Below are positions 25,197 to 34,176 of a DNA stretch of 64,000 bases, one piece after another. The notes beneath the pieces were generated by a model. That model ran no database searches. It worked only from the letters and a program-made list of their open reading frames with translations, and was not told the origin of the DNA. The translations under genes were made by a program, and so were the position numbers. Position 1 is the first letter of the stretch, and the number at the start of each line of letters is the position of its first letter. Source of the DNA: CAYVIB01 sp964451365 (lineage in GTDB: Bacteria > Pseudomonadota > Gammaproteobacteria > Pseudomonadales > Cellvibrionaceae); NCBI GenBank assembly GCA_964451365.1, contig CAYVIB010000013.1:39504-103503 (forward strand). Direction: 5' to 3'.

Positions 25197-26285
25197 CTAC
25201 CGCGAGCGGTTTTTCTCCAGCATCACCTTGCGGAAAAATTCCCCCTGCTCGGTAGGCGTGTAGTCCCAGTCGGAGATCATCTGGGAGGGCCAGTCCGGGT
25301 CGAAGCACCAGACGGTCCAGGAAATACCTTTTTTGTCGAAGTATTTAACCAGGGTGGGGCCATAGGTGCCGGTGTCATCGATCACCGGTATGTGGGCGCC
25401 GGGCTTGTCACTGCCCATAAAGCCGATTTCGGTGGCGATAACCGGGTAGGTATTGGCCACAAACCCCCAGCTTTTCTCCCAGTTTTTCGGCCAGGGTTTG
25501 TCCGCCTTTTGCGGATAAGGATGGGCCGCGTAGGCAACACCTTCGTGGGCGATGGGCGCCGTGGCCACCGGTGTCAGGTCATAGGCCCAGTTGAACCCTG
25601 CCACCAGCGGAATCACCTTCCGGTCGTGGGCATAGATAATATTGATAGCCTGTTCATTAAAGGCCTTCCATTCGTTCCAGTCCGCCTTGCCCAACTGGCC
25701 GACGAAATCCGTCGGTTCATTGAAGATTTCATAGACAGCGATGGTGGGAATGCCCTGGTAGCGGTGGGCTACGGAGCGCCAGAAGTTAAGGGTTTCAGCT
25801 TTGCTCGTGTTGTACATGGGATGCTGGAATACACCGGTTTCCAGATTGCCGATGGCGTGCCAGTCGATAATGAGGTAAAGGTCCAGTTCATTTGCCCAGC
25901 GAACCGCCTGGTCCAGCAGTTCAAAGTACTTTTCCTTGCCCTGCTTGCGCCAGGCGACCGGATGAACCGGGATGCGTAGTACATTGGCGCCGAACGACTT
26001 TGCCTTTTCAAAATGTGCTTTGTTCCAACGGCCGTTATGTACCAGTTTATCGGGATCGGAAATATTGACTCCCCGAAAAATGAATGTCCTCCCATCTTCA
26101 TCAACAAACCGGTTGCCCTTGACGCTGATAAAGTCGGGTTCATTTTTCAGCTGGCTTGCGTCGAATGTCGAGGGGTAAGGTTCGTTCCACCATTCTTCCG
26201 GTGACGCGGCTTTGTTTTCGGTGACGGCAAACGCATGGCATGCCAGGGTAAGGATCAGGACAAGCAGGTGTTGGTACTTCATCAT
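25197..26285 (-). CDS. Secreted GH5 family glycoside hydrolase (cellulase-like)
   Basis: The 362-residue protein has a signal peptide (core LLVLILTLACHAFA). It is a glycoside hydrolase family 5 TIM barrel: early RGVNISDPDKLV and VLRIPVHP, acid/base Glu in YEIFNEP, AYAAHPYPQ, then nucleophile Glu in IATEIGFMGS and WTVWCFDPDWP. Family 5 enzymes cleave beta-1,4-glucans, mannans or related polymers; the subfamily cannot be told here. No carbohydrate-binding module is attached. The frame is open to 26348, but two adjacent ATGs (26285 and 26282) follow AAAGGA, so I start at 26285. It lies between rpmB and radC, an unusual site for a hydrolase. Confidence 0.88.
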   Translation of the reverse strand: MMKYQHLLVLILTLACHAFAVTENKAASPEEWWNEPYPSTFDASQLKNEPDFISVKGNRFVDEDGRTFIFRGVNISDPDKLVHNGRWNKAHFEKAKSFGANVLRIPVHPVAWRKQGKEKYFELLDQAVRWANELDLYLIIDWHAIGNLETGVFQHPMYNTSKAETLNFWRSVAHRYQGIPTIAVYEIFNEPTDFVGQLGKADWNEWKAFNEQAINIIYAHDRKVIPLVAGFNWAYDLTPVATAPIAHEGVAYAAHPYPQKADKPWPKNWEKSWGFVANTYPVIATEIGFMGSDKPGAHIPVIDDTGTYGPTLVKYFDKKGISWTVWCFDPDWPSQMISDWDYTPTEQGEFFRKVMLEKNRSR

Positions 26286-26385
26286 TTCTTCCTTTGGAGA
26301 GGTCTGATTATTTTTCCTAAACGGAACCGAAGTCATTGTATCTATCATGGGAAACGTTACAACTTGAATGCCCTAAAACTCCAGC

Positions 26386-27060
26386 TCACAACAGGCCCCG
26401 TTCGGCAAATGAGACCACGCTGTTATCGCCGACGATCAGGTGGTCCAGGGTCCGGATATCCACCAAGTTTAGCGCTTCCTTCAGTCGATGCGTGATTGCC
26501 CGGTCGGCATCGCTGGGCTCGGCAATACCGGAGGGGTGGTTGTGGGCGAAAATTATGGCGGCGGCGTTGTGGCGAAGCGCGTGCTTGACCACTTCGCGCG
26601 GATAGACGGAGGCGCCGTCGATCGTGCCCTGAAACAATTCGTCGCAGGCGATTAACTGGTGCTGGCTGTCGAGAAACAGCCCTACGAACACCTCGCTCTG
26701 GCGGTGGCGAAGCATCGAGCGCAGGTAGTCCTTGACCGCTGTGCTGCTGGTGAGCGACTGGCGCGTACCGAGGCTGGCGGCGAGATGGCGGCGGGACATC
26801 TCCAAAACCGCCTGCAATTGCGCATACTTGGCGGTACCCAGGCCGTGAGCCTGGCAGAAATTGTCGTGCGACGACTCAAGTAACTGGCGCAGGCCACCGA
26901 AACGCAGTAGTAAATCGCGTGCGAGATCGACAGCGGATTTTCCCTTGCACCCGGTGCGAAGAAAAATCGCCAGCAGTTCGGCATCGGAAAGCATCTGCGC
27001 GCCACGCGCCAGGAGTTTTTCACGCGGGCGTTCATCGGTGGGCCAGTCGGTAATTGCCAT
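26386..27060 (-). CDS. radC: RadC/MPN-domain DNA repair-associated protein
   Basis: The 224-residue protein carries the JAMM/MPN metal motif as AAAIIFAHNHPSGIAEPSDAD (HxH then S/D), about residues 167-187. The N-terminus has WPTDERPREKLLARGAQMLSD, with the helix-hairpin-helix region before it. This is a standard RadC. Its biochemical role is unclear; despite the name, E. coli radC is not a true repair gene. It lies between a GH5 gene and divergent coaBC. The ATG at 27060 is the conserved start. Confidence 0.93.
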   Translation of the reverse strand: MAITDWPTDERPREKLLARGAQMLSDAELLAIFLRTGCKGKSAVDLARDLLLRFGGLRQLLESSHDNFCQAHGLGTAKYAQLQAVLEMSRRHLAASLGTRQSLTSSTAVKDYLRSMLRHRQSEVFVGLFLDSQHQLIACDELFQGTIDGASVYPREVVKHALRHNAAAIIFAHNHPSGIAEPSDADRAITHRLKEALNLVDIRTLDHLIVGDNSVVSFAERGLL

Positions 27061-27129
27061 GGACGTTTCCTTGTCTGTTGATATCCAAATGGAGTGGTAA
27101 CGCTAATTAAGCTACTGAACTTTCACCGT

Positions 27130-27158
27130 TTCATTCGAATTGGCGAAAGTGGTATCTT
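27130..27158 (+). promoter_or_regulatory. Weak sigma70-like promoter upstream of coaBC
   Basis: TTCATT and TATCTT are separated by 17 bases, with TGG just before the -10. The -35 is poor. It lies about 82 bases upstream of the coaBC start. Confidence 0.3.
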
Positions 27159-27183
27159 AGCGACGTACTTGTAGTTTGCCAAC

Positions 27184-27231
27184 CCAGCCAGCCAGCCAGT
27201 TAGTTAAGTGGTATAAGTTAAGTGGTTAAGT
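27184..27231 (+). repeat. Short tandem repeats in the coaBC leader
   Basis: Four CCAG units run from 27184 to 27199. They are followed by GTTAAGTGGT at 27203-27212 and 27217-27226, and a partial third copy (GTTAAGT) at 27225-27231. The run ends 9 bases before the coaBC start codon, so its length sets the distance from upstream signals to the gene. Confidence 0.75.
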
Positions 27232-27239
27232 AAAGCCTC

Positions 27240-28442
27240 ATGAATTCCCTGACCAACAAACGCATCCTGCTTGGCGTAACAGGCGGTATTGCCGCCTACA
27301 AGAGCGCGGAACTGATTCGGCGCCTCAGGGATGCCGGCGCTTCTGTTCGGGTCGTGATGACCAAGGGAGCACAGGAATTTATTACCCCGCTGACCATGCA
27401 GGCGCTTTCGGGCAACCCGGTGCATACGGAGTTGCTGGACGCCAGGGCGGAAGCCGGCATGGGGCATATTGAGTTGGCGCGCTGGGCGGACCTGGTGTTG
27501 ATTGCTCCTGCTTCCGCCGATTTCATCGCCCGTCTGGTACGGGGCGAAGGTTCCGACCTGCTCTCCACTCTCTGTCTTGCCACCCGGGCGAAAATCGCCC
27601 TGGCGCCGGCGATGAATCAAGCCATGTGGTTGAACGGGGTCGTCCAGCAAAATGTCGCCGCGGCGAAAAGCAAAGCCATCGAGATTTTCGGGCCGGCCGA
27701 AGGCAGCCAGGCTTGTGGCGAGGTGGGCCCCGGACGTATGCTTGAGTCTGTGGATTTGGTGGTGCGTTCGGCGGCGCTGTTCCAAAGCACCGCGCTCAGC
27801 GGGAAAAAAATTGTTGTCACCGCCGGCCCCACGCGGGAAGCCATCGACCCCGTGCGTTATATCAGCAACCACAGCTCAGGCAAAATGGGCTATGCGCTGG
27901 CCGAGGCGGCGGCCGAGGCGGGTGGGCGAACGATACTTGTTTCCGGCCCCACCAATCTGCCGCCACCGGAACGGGTCGAGGTTGTGCAAGTGACTTCGGC
28001 GCAAGAGATGCATGAAGTGGTCATGGCTGAAGTGGTGGATGCCGACATATTTATCGGTGCGGCGGCGGTGGCGGATTATCGGCCGGTGGAAGCCAGGACC
28101 TCCAAGATCAAGAAATCGGAAAACGCGTCGATGGTGATCGAACTGGTAAAAAATCCGGACATTATCGCTGAGGTGGCGGCAACACAAGGCGCACGAATGA
28201 CGGTGGTGGGATTTGCCGCGGAAACCGACCACGTCGAAGAGTACGCCAGAAGAAAACTGGTCGACAAAAAACTCGATATGGTTATCGCGAATGATGTATC
28301 GGTTGCGGATATTGGGTTTAATAGTGATTACAATGCGGTAAGTGTCGTAGAGGCGGACGAGACCACAAGAATTAAAGAAACAAGTAAATCGCAACTGGCC
28401 AGAGAGTTATTGGGGTTGATTGCAAAAAAAATAAAAGACTAA
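27240..28442 (+). CDS. coaBC: Bifunctional phosphopantothenoylcysteine decarboxylase/synthase
   Basis: The 400-residue protein has both CoaBC halves. The N-terminal flavin-dependent decarboxylase has GVTGGIAAYKSAEL, APASADFIARL, PAMNQAMW and the conserved CGEVGPGRML. The C-terminal CTP-dependent synthetase has VTAGPTREAIDPVRYISN and GFAAETDH. It condenses 4'-phosphopantothenate with cysteine and decarboxylates the product in coenzyme A synthesis. It diverges from radC. The next gene, algC, begins after only 10 bp, so the two are co-transcribed; the usual dut gene between them is absent. Confidence 0.95.
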   Translation: MNSLTNKRILLGVTGGIAAYKSAELIRRLRDAGASVRVVMTKGAQEFITPLTMQALSGNPVHTELLDARAEAGMGHIELARWADLVLIAPASADFIARLVRGEGSDLLSTLCLATRAKIALAPAMNQAMWLNGVVQQNVAAAKSKAIEIFGPAEGSQACGEVGPGRMLESVDLVVRSAALFQSTALSGKKIVVTAGPTREAIDPVRYISNHSSGKMGYALAEAAAEAGGRTILVSGPTNLPPPERVEVVQVTSAQEMHEVVMAEVVDADIFIGAAAVADYRPVEARTSKIKKSENASMVIELVKNPDIIAEVAATQGARMTVVGFAAETDHVEEYARRKLVDKKLDMVIANDVSVADIGFNSDYNAVSVVEADETTRIKETSKSQLARELLGLIAKKIKD

Positions 28443-28452
28443 GGACTGATCC

Positions 28453-30939
28453 GTGTTTTCTCGATCCAGAAAAACCATCGGGCCGGAAAGCCAGAAAAAG
28501 AAGAACAAGGTAAAAAACAATCGACCGCCGGTTTCCAATGAAAAAAAGGCCGCCCTTGCCGGTGCGTTAATTTCGTTGGTGCTGGTTGTTGCGCTGGTGT
28601 TTCTTCTCTACCAGAGCTTTATTGTCAAGGAGAGGAAACAGCAACTTGCGGATTTGACCAGGCAGCGCGCCGAATTGGCTGCCGATAATATCGTTGCTTA
28701 CCTAAAAAAAGTTAATGACAGCCTCGAGTTTTACACCAGTAAACCCATACTGGCCGCCGCGGTTGCCGCCGGAGATGCCGGTACGGTGGAAAACTATGAA
28801 ACAACCATTCTCTCGCAAGTCGACAATGTGATTGCCGCGCGGATTATTCCCGCGGGCACTGCCAAATTGGTAAGCGAATTTCCTCCCATCCGTTTTTCCG
28901 AGCTGGAAATGATCCGCCGTACCGAAGAGCGCGAAAACGTCTTTCCGGAATTGGCGCGAATCGAAGGCAACTGGTTGATGACCGTAACCAAACCCGTCCC
29001 CGCCGATACGGAGCAAAAGGCCTATGGTGTGCTGGTGGCAACCATGGACATCAGCGGTGTTATCGAGAGCATGGGGCGCAGCGCGGAAAACTATGGCAAG
29101 GCGACGCTCGTCCAGTCCTTTGACGGAATCCAGTCCCAAACGGTTGCGGAGGTCGGTAGCAGTGCCATTGCCGAACAACAGGGTGCCGACGTGCCGGAGA
29201 GTCACTGGCGGGTTTTGTTTGATCCCTCGCAACGTTTAGCGGAACAAGCGTATGTGGATGCCACCCTGATCTATATCGGTATGGGAGTGGGAAGTGCGTT
29301 GCTGCTGTTATTGGGTATTGGCGGTGGCAAGTTGCTGGGTAGAAAGCTGGACGTCCGCGCGGGGTTTGTCGGGCCGGAAGGCGTAGCCGGAAAAACAGGG
29401 GCAGTCGATCAGGCTGCATCCCGACCCGTGGATATTCTCGACATTGAAATCGCGGAAGAGGACGAAGCGCTACTCGGCCTGGATGAAGTGGAGACCGCGA
29501 CCGCGCAACCACAACCCCCCGCGCCGATCGAAGAAGACCTGGAAGCACGGGCCCGGCAGGAAAATGTGCCAGACTTTATTTTTCGTGCGTACGATATTCG
29601 CGGAATTGCCAAAAAAGAAATTACCAATGAGCTGGCGAAAAAAATTGGCCAGGCGGTTGGCAGCGAGGCAATAGACAATAACGAGGAAACCCTGATTGTC
29701 GCCCGGGATGCGCGAACCCACAGTCCCGAGCTGATGGAGTGGTTGGTTCGCGGCATTTTGAGCACCGGCTGCAACGTGTTGAATATCGGCACGGTGCCTA
29801 CACCGCTACTTTACTTCGCCACCGAAACCCTGGAGGAAAGCCAGAGCGGTGTAATGGTAACAGCCAGCCACAATGCGGCCGAGTACAACGGCTTCAAGAT
29901 TGTCATCAAGGGCAAGTGTCGATCGGAGCAGGACATCAAGGCAATCCGCTCGCGTATACTGCGTAACGATGTTTATCATGGTGAAGGCCTGGAAAAGAAA
30001 ATCGATATTGTGCCCGCCTATATCGATACCATTTTTTCGGACGTGGCGCTGGCAGGCGATGTTTCCATTGTTGTCGATGCGGCCAATGGTATCGCCGGGA
30101 CTGTCGCGCCGAAGTTGTTTGAAGAGCTGGGCTGCCAGGTTACTCCGCTGTTTTGCGACCTGGACGGCAGCTTTCCCAATCATGAGCCCGATCCTTCGGT
30201 TGCGACCAACCTGTCAGCACTGATTGCCAAAGTGCGGGAAGTGGAAGCGAACCTGGGGGTGGCATTTGACGGCGACGGCGATCGCCTGGTGGTGGTAACA
30301 CCCAAGGGTAAAATTATCTGGCCCGACCGGCTATTGATGCTATTTGCCAAGGACATTGTTTCCCGCAATCCCGGTGCGGATGTGGTATTCGATGTAAAAA
30401 GCACCCGACATTTGAATCAATGCATAACCAATTACGGTGGCCGGCCCATCATGTGGAAAACCGGCCACTCGCCCATGAAGGAAAAAATGATGGAAACTGG
30501 CGCCCTGGTTGGTGCTGAATACTCCGGCCATATTTTTATCAAGGACAGGTGGTACGGTTTCGATGACGGTTTATACGCGGCGGCGCGCTTGGTGGAAATT
30601 ATCAGCCTCCAGGGTGAGGATTTGGATACCATATTTGAAGAATTTCCCGAATCGCCTGCGTCGCCCGAAATTCGGGTCAATGTCAAAGAGGAAGAAAAGT
30701 TTGGCATTATCGAAAAGCTGATTGCTACCGGGGACTTTGGCGACGCGAAAATTACCACCCTTGACGGCCTGCGCGCTGACTACAAAAACGGTTGGGGCCT
30801 GATCCGGGCCTCGAATACCTCCGCCAACCTGACCATGCGTTTTGAGGCGGATGACGAAGCGACACTGCACCAACTAAAATCGCGTTTCGTCAGGGAGCTG
30901 CGTAAAGTTGACATGAAAATAGTGGTTAATTGGGAATAA
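28453..30939 (+). CDS. algC: Phosphomannomutase/phosphoglucomutase AlgC with a membrane-anchored N-terminal extension
   Basis: The 828-residue protein has an N-terminal half of about 365 residues: a basic tail, transmembrane helices at about 36-54 and 272-292, and a sensor-like domain between them. The PMM/PGM enzyme follows from about residue 371 (NVPDFIFRAYDIRG), with phosphoserine Ser472 in TASHNAAEYNG. Metal loop FDGDGDR, sugar loop AEYSGHIF and phosphate loop IRASNTSANL are all present, so the enzyme should be active. It interconverts mannose/glucose 6- and 1-phosphates for alginate, LPS and other polysaccharides. Extended AlgC forms occur in other gammaproteobacteria; the role of the extension is unclear. 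GTG start. Confidence 0.92.
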   Translation: MFSRSRKTIGPESQKKKNKVKNNRPPVSNEKKAALAGALISLVLVVALVFLLYQSFIVKERKQQLADLTRQRAELAADNIVAYLKKVNDSLEFYTSKPILAAAVAAGDAGTVENYETTILSQVDNVIAARIIPAGTAKLVSEFPPIRFSELEMIRRTEERENVFPELARIEGNWLMTVTKPVPADTEQKAYGVLVATMDISGVIESMGRSAENYGKATLVQSFDGIQSQTVAEVGSSAIAEQQGADVPESHWRVLFDPSQRLAEQAYVDATLIYIGMGVGSALLLLLGIGGGKLLGRKLDVRAGFVGPEGVAGKTGAVDQAASRPVDILDIEIAEEDEALLGLDEVETATAQPQPPAPIEEDLEARARQENVPDFIFRAYDIRGIAKKEITNELAKKIGQAVGSEAIDNNEETLIVARDARTHSPELMEWLVRGILSTGCNVLNIGTVPTPLLYFATETLEESQSGVMVTASHNAAEYNGFKIVIKGKCRSEQDIKAIRSRILRNDVYHGEGLEKKIDIVPAYIDTIFSDVALAGDVSIVVDAANGIAGTVAPKLFEELGCQVTPLFCDLDGSFPNHEPDPSVATNLSALIAKVREVEANLGVAFDGDGDRLVVVTPKGKIIWPDRLLMLFAKDIVSRNPGADVVFDVKSTRHLNQCITNYGGRPIMWKTGHSPMKEKMMETGALVGAEYSGHIFIKDRWYGFDDGLYAAARLVEIISLQGEDLDTIFEEFPESPASPEIRVNVKEEEKFGIIEKLIATGDFGDAKITTLDGLRADYKNGWGLIRASNTSANLTMRFEADDEATLHQLKSRFVRELRKVDMKIVVNWE

Positions 30940-30946
30940 GCATTCT

Positions 30947-31843
30947 ATGCAATCATCAGAACAGGCTTTAAAGGTGGCGCAGGTACTTACCGAAGCGCTT
31001 CCGTATATTCAACGTTTTATTGATAAAACCATTGTCGTTAAATTTGGCGGCAATGCCATGACCGACGAAGCGCTGCAAAACAGTTTTGCGCGCGATATTG
31101 TGTTGATGAAAACCGTGGGAATGAATCCGGTCGTAGTGCATGGCGGAGGACCGCAAATCGGTGAATTGCTGACAAAACTGGGAATCGAGTCCAGCTTTGT
31201 CGACGGCATGCGCGTAACCGACAGCCAGACGATGGATGTGGTGGAAATGGTGCTGGGTGCGACGGTCAACAAACAGATTGTCAGCCTGATCAACCGTAAC
31301 GGCGGCCAGGCGATAGGTATCACCGGAAAGGACGGGAACCTCATTCATGCAAAAAAAATGGCGGTGACCCGTAACACGCCGGAGATGAATGCTCCGGAAA
31401 TAATCGATATCGGTCATGTGGGGGAAGTTAAATCAATTAACCGTGCCGTAATCGATCTGTTGATCAGAAGTGATTTTATCCCGGTAATCGCCCCTATCGG
31501 CGTCGGTGCCGACGGAGCGTCGTATAACATCAATGCCGACTTGGTGGCGGGAAAAGTGGCGGAAGTTTTGATGGCGGAGAAGCTGATGCTGCTGACGAAT
31601 GTCCCCGGCTTGTTGGATAAGGATGGAAATGTTCTCACCGGACTCACAACGGAAAAAGTTGACGCCCTGATAGCGGACGGCACGATTCATGGCGGTATGC
31701 TGCCAAAAATCAGTTGTGCGCTGGATGCGGTAAAGTCCGGCGTGGTAAGTTCCCATATTGTCGATGGTCGTGTTCCACACGCTGTGTTGCTGGAAATATT
31801 TACCGACGCCGGTGTTGGAACGCTCATTTCCAATAAGTCGTAA
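30947..31843 (+). CDS. argB: Acetylglutamate kinase
   Basis: The 298-residue protein is an amino-acid kinase: VVKFGGNAMTD near residue 26, PVVVHGGGPQIG around residue 60 and the C-terminal GGMLPKISCALDAVKSGV. It phosphorylates N-acetylglutamate, the second step of arginine synthesis. The long N-terminal helix before the first strand suggests the arginine-inhibited hexameric form (inference). It starts 7 bp after algC and is probably in the same transcript. Confidence 0.95.
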   Translation: MQSSEQALKVAQVLTEALPYIQRFIDKTIVVKFGGNAMTDEALQNSFARDIVLMKTVGMNPVVVHGGGPQIGELLTKLGIESSFVDGMRVTDSQTMDVVEMVLGATVNKQIVSLINRNGGQAIGITGKDGNLIHAKKMAVTRNTPEMNAPEIIDIGHVGEVKSINRAVIDLLIRSDFIPVIAPIGVGADGASYNINADLVAGKVAEVLMAEKLMLLTNVPGLLDKDGNVLTGLTTEKVDALIADGTIHGGMLPKISCALDAVKSGVVSSHIVDGRVPHAVLLEIFTDAGVGTLISNKS

Positions 31844-32048
31844 AGTGGTTGTAATGACCTTGTTACATGTCACGAAAGGCAATTTAGTGGTTGAAGCCGG
31901 CGACCGGCCGGATAAAAACATGATTTTTGGTATACCGCTAAAGTAAAAACGTTGATGTGGGCAGAAGATAAGGCTACGATAGGCTATCGCTTCAAGTCAG
32001 TTCAAATAATAATCACTCAATCCCATAATAAAGTTCCGTTTCAAATCC

Positions 32049-32648
32049 ATGAACAGCCAGAATAAAAAACCCAGGCGACAACAGATTCTTGAATCGCTGG
32101 CCCGTATGCTGGAAGCCAGTCCCGGAGCGCGCATCACCACAGCGGCTCTCGCCCGGGAGGTGGGAGTTTCAGAAGCGGCGCTTTATCGTCACTTTCCCAG
32201 CAAATCGAAAATGTTCGAGGGATTGATCGAATTTATCGAGGAGACGATTTTTTCCCGCATTTCCATTATTTTGTCCGAGGACCTTGCCGCGCTGGCGCGC
32301 TGCGAAAAGATACTTTACCTTTTGCTGGCATTTTCCGAACGCAATCCCGGAATTACCCGCATCCTTACCGGAGATGCATTGGCGGGGGAAACCGAGCGGC
32401 TGCGTAAAAGAGTGGTTCAGCTATTCGATCGCCTGGAAACCCAACTGCGGCAAATCCTGCGTGAAGCGGAACTGCGTGACGGTTTGCACTTCGGCATGTC
32501 GGTAGGGCTGACGGTAAACCTGCTGATGGCTGCAATGGAAGGGCGAATAGCGCAATTCGTTCGCAGTGATTTTCGAAAGCGACCCACCGAGTTCTGGGAA
32601 GACCAGTGGCCGTATCTGGTAAATGGTTTTATTGTGGAAACTGCCTGA
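32049..32648 (+). CDS. slmA: Nucleoid occlusion factor SlmA
   Basis: The 199-residue protein is TetR-like, with the helix-turn-helix ITTAALAREVGVSEAALYRH and the SlmA-specific continuation FPSKSKMFEGLIEFIEETIF. The C-terminus WEDQWPYLVNGFIVE also matches SlmA. It binds specific chromosomal sites and blocks FtsZ ring assembly over the nucleoid. The order argB-slmA-pyrE (here with a DUF4124 gene) is common in gammaproteobacteria. The 205-bp gap after argB contains no gene I can support. Confidence 0.92.
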   Translation: MNSQNKKPRRQQILESLARMLEASPGARITTAALAREVGVSEAALYRHFPSKSKMFEGLIEFIEETIFSRISIILSEDLAALARCEKILYLLLAFSERNPGITRILTGDALAGETERLRKRVVQLFDRLETQLRQILREAELRDGLHFGMSVGLTVNLLMAAMEGRIAQFVRSDFRKRPTEFWEDQWPYLVNGFIVETA

Positions 32649-32686
32649 CGACCAGCACCAGGTTCGGGCCGGCACCTGCGTAGGGA

Positions 32687-33310
32687 TTAGCGATGCGCGG
32701 TATTTTGTTGCTCCCAGGTTTGCCCTTTCACAAATGTGGTGACATCTTCCTGGTATTTTTCCTGTATTTCCTTTTGCTCGATCAGGCGTTTGTTCAGCAA
32801 CTCCTCGGCGATGGTAAGTTCGGTGCGCGTTGCGCTGATTTGTTCGAGTAGATAAGGCGGAACATTTTTCCCGGCTCTTTCCGCGTCGGCGGCTTTGCCC
32901 ATGATGCCCTCAAGTTGGGAATTCAGCCCGCTGATATTGCCGCGAATAATGGAAATACTGGTTTCTATGGTTTCGAGACGACGGTTTTTCGCCGCTTCGA
33001 TATCCTGCAAACTGCTGTAGCGGCGTTTCAGGTCCTCGTAATGTTCCAGCATTTTGCGCCGGGCTTCCATCGCCGCCGCCTCCTCCTCGGAGGGCGCCGG
33101 CTGAACAACCTTGATCACCTGCCCCGATTCATTCAGGATTTCGTAGCCATTTTGCGCGTACTTCGGTGGGATGGAATGATGCAGTACTTTGACACCGTTC
33201 TCGTTGGTGTATCGATAGAGCACCCGGTCCTGCGCATAGGTATTTGATCCCTGGCCCGACAGGGCCAGTGTTATCAGGCCGGCGATAAAATATTTATCTA
33301 TCAACTTCAT
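32687..33310 (-). CDS. DUF4124 domain-containing secreted protein
   Basis: The 207-residue protein has a signal peptide (about residues 1-26). A short DUF4124 module follows: LYRYTNENGVKVLHHSIPP. A long charged coiled-coil stretch (about residues 73-205) makes up the rest. DUF4124 proteins are periplasmic and common in Pseudomonas and relatives; no activity is established. It follows pyrE by 5 bp on the same strand, so the two share a transcript. It converges on slmA. Confidence 0.85.
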   Translation of the reverse strand: MKLIDKYFIAGLITLALSGQGSNTYAQDRVLYRYTNENGVKVLHHSIPPKYAQNGYEILNESGQVIKVVQPAPSEEEAAAMEARRKMLEHYEDLKRRYSSLQDIEAAKNRRLETIETSISIIRGNISGLNSQLEGIMGKAADAERAGKNVPPYLLEQISATRTELTIAEELLNKRLIEQKEIQEKYQEDVTTFVKGQTWEQQNTAHR

Positions 33311-33315
33311 ACCAA

Positions 33316-33954
33316 CTAAACACCATATTTATCTCTGTAATCTTTCATTGTTTCTAATGTGCTCGTTTCACCGGTAACTTGCAGGTACTCCATCACATTC
33401 TCAAGGTTAATGATGCTCACCACCGATACACCGCATTCCCGTTCAAGCTCCTGGATTGCGGACAACCGGCCCTGGCCCCTCTCCTGCCGGTTGAGCCCCA
33501 CGAGCACCGCGCTGGGCTCTGCTCCCGCGGCCCTGATGATGGACAGAACTTCGCGGACCGCGGTTCCCGCTGTAATTACGTCATCGACAATTGCAACTTT
33601 TCCTTTAAGGGGGGAACCGACGAGGATTCCCCCCTCTCCGTGATCCTTGGCTTCCTTGCGGTTAAATGCATAAGGCACATCCAGGGAGTGAGCATTTGCT
33701 AACGCTATGGCTGTCGCCGCCGCCAGAGGTATCCCTTTATAGGCCGGCCCGAACAACATATCAAAAGGGACCTTGGACTCTATCAAGGCCTGAGCATAGC
33801 ATTTACCGAGCACGGAAATTGCTTGTCCTGTGCGGAATTCTCCGGCGTTAAAGAAGTATGGACTAACACGCCCAGACTTGAGCTTAAATTCTCCAAAGCG
33901 TAGCGCATCGCACTTCAGCGCTAGGTTAATAAATTCCGATTGATAACTGTGCAT
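33316..33954 (-). CDS. pyrE: Orotate phosphoribosyltransferase
   Basis: The 212-residue protein starts with FINLALKCDALRFGEFKLKSGR and contains the PRPP-binding motif VAIVDDVITAGTAVRE (about residues 119-134). It joins orotate and PRPP to give OMP in pyrimidine synthesis. It is divergent from crc, as in Pseudomonas. The 222-bp gap to crc carries a sigma70-like promoter for crc. Confidence 0.95.
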   Translation of the reverse strand: MHSYQSEFINLALKCDALRFGEFKLKSGRVSPYFFNAGEFRTGQAISVLGKCYAQALIESKVPFDMLFGPAYKGIPLAAATAIALANAHSLDVPYAFNRKEAKDHGEGGILVGSPLKGKVAIVDDVITAGTAVREVLSIIRAAGAEPSAVLVGLNRQERGQGRLSAIQELERECGVSVVSIINLENVMEYLQVTGETSTLETMKDYRDKYGV

Positions 33955-34121
33955 TTAAGAACCCGGTCGTCGTTTAGGGATTTTGCTTAATTATTCGATA
34001 CAATATCTGACCCGGCTATTATACGACTAATAACATCAATGGGTTGGTGGGCATATTTTATCGGCACGCGATGAATGGTGCCTGAACCTACTCGATAATC
34101 TGTTAAATAACAAACGGTTAG

Positions 34122-34151
34122 CTGACAACCAAAGGCAATAGGCTGTATCAT
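34122..34151 (+). promoter_or_regulatory. Sigma70-like promoter for crc
   Basis: CTGACA and TATCAT are separated by 18 bases. They lie about 26 bases upstream of the crc start, leaving a short leader with AAGGGG as ribosome binding site. Confidence 0.5.
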
Positions 34152-34176
34152 AGCCGGTCTACCACAAGGGGCGAAC

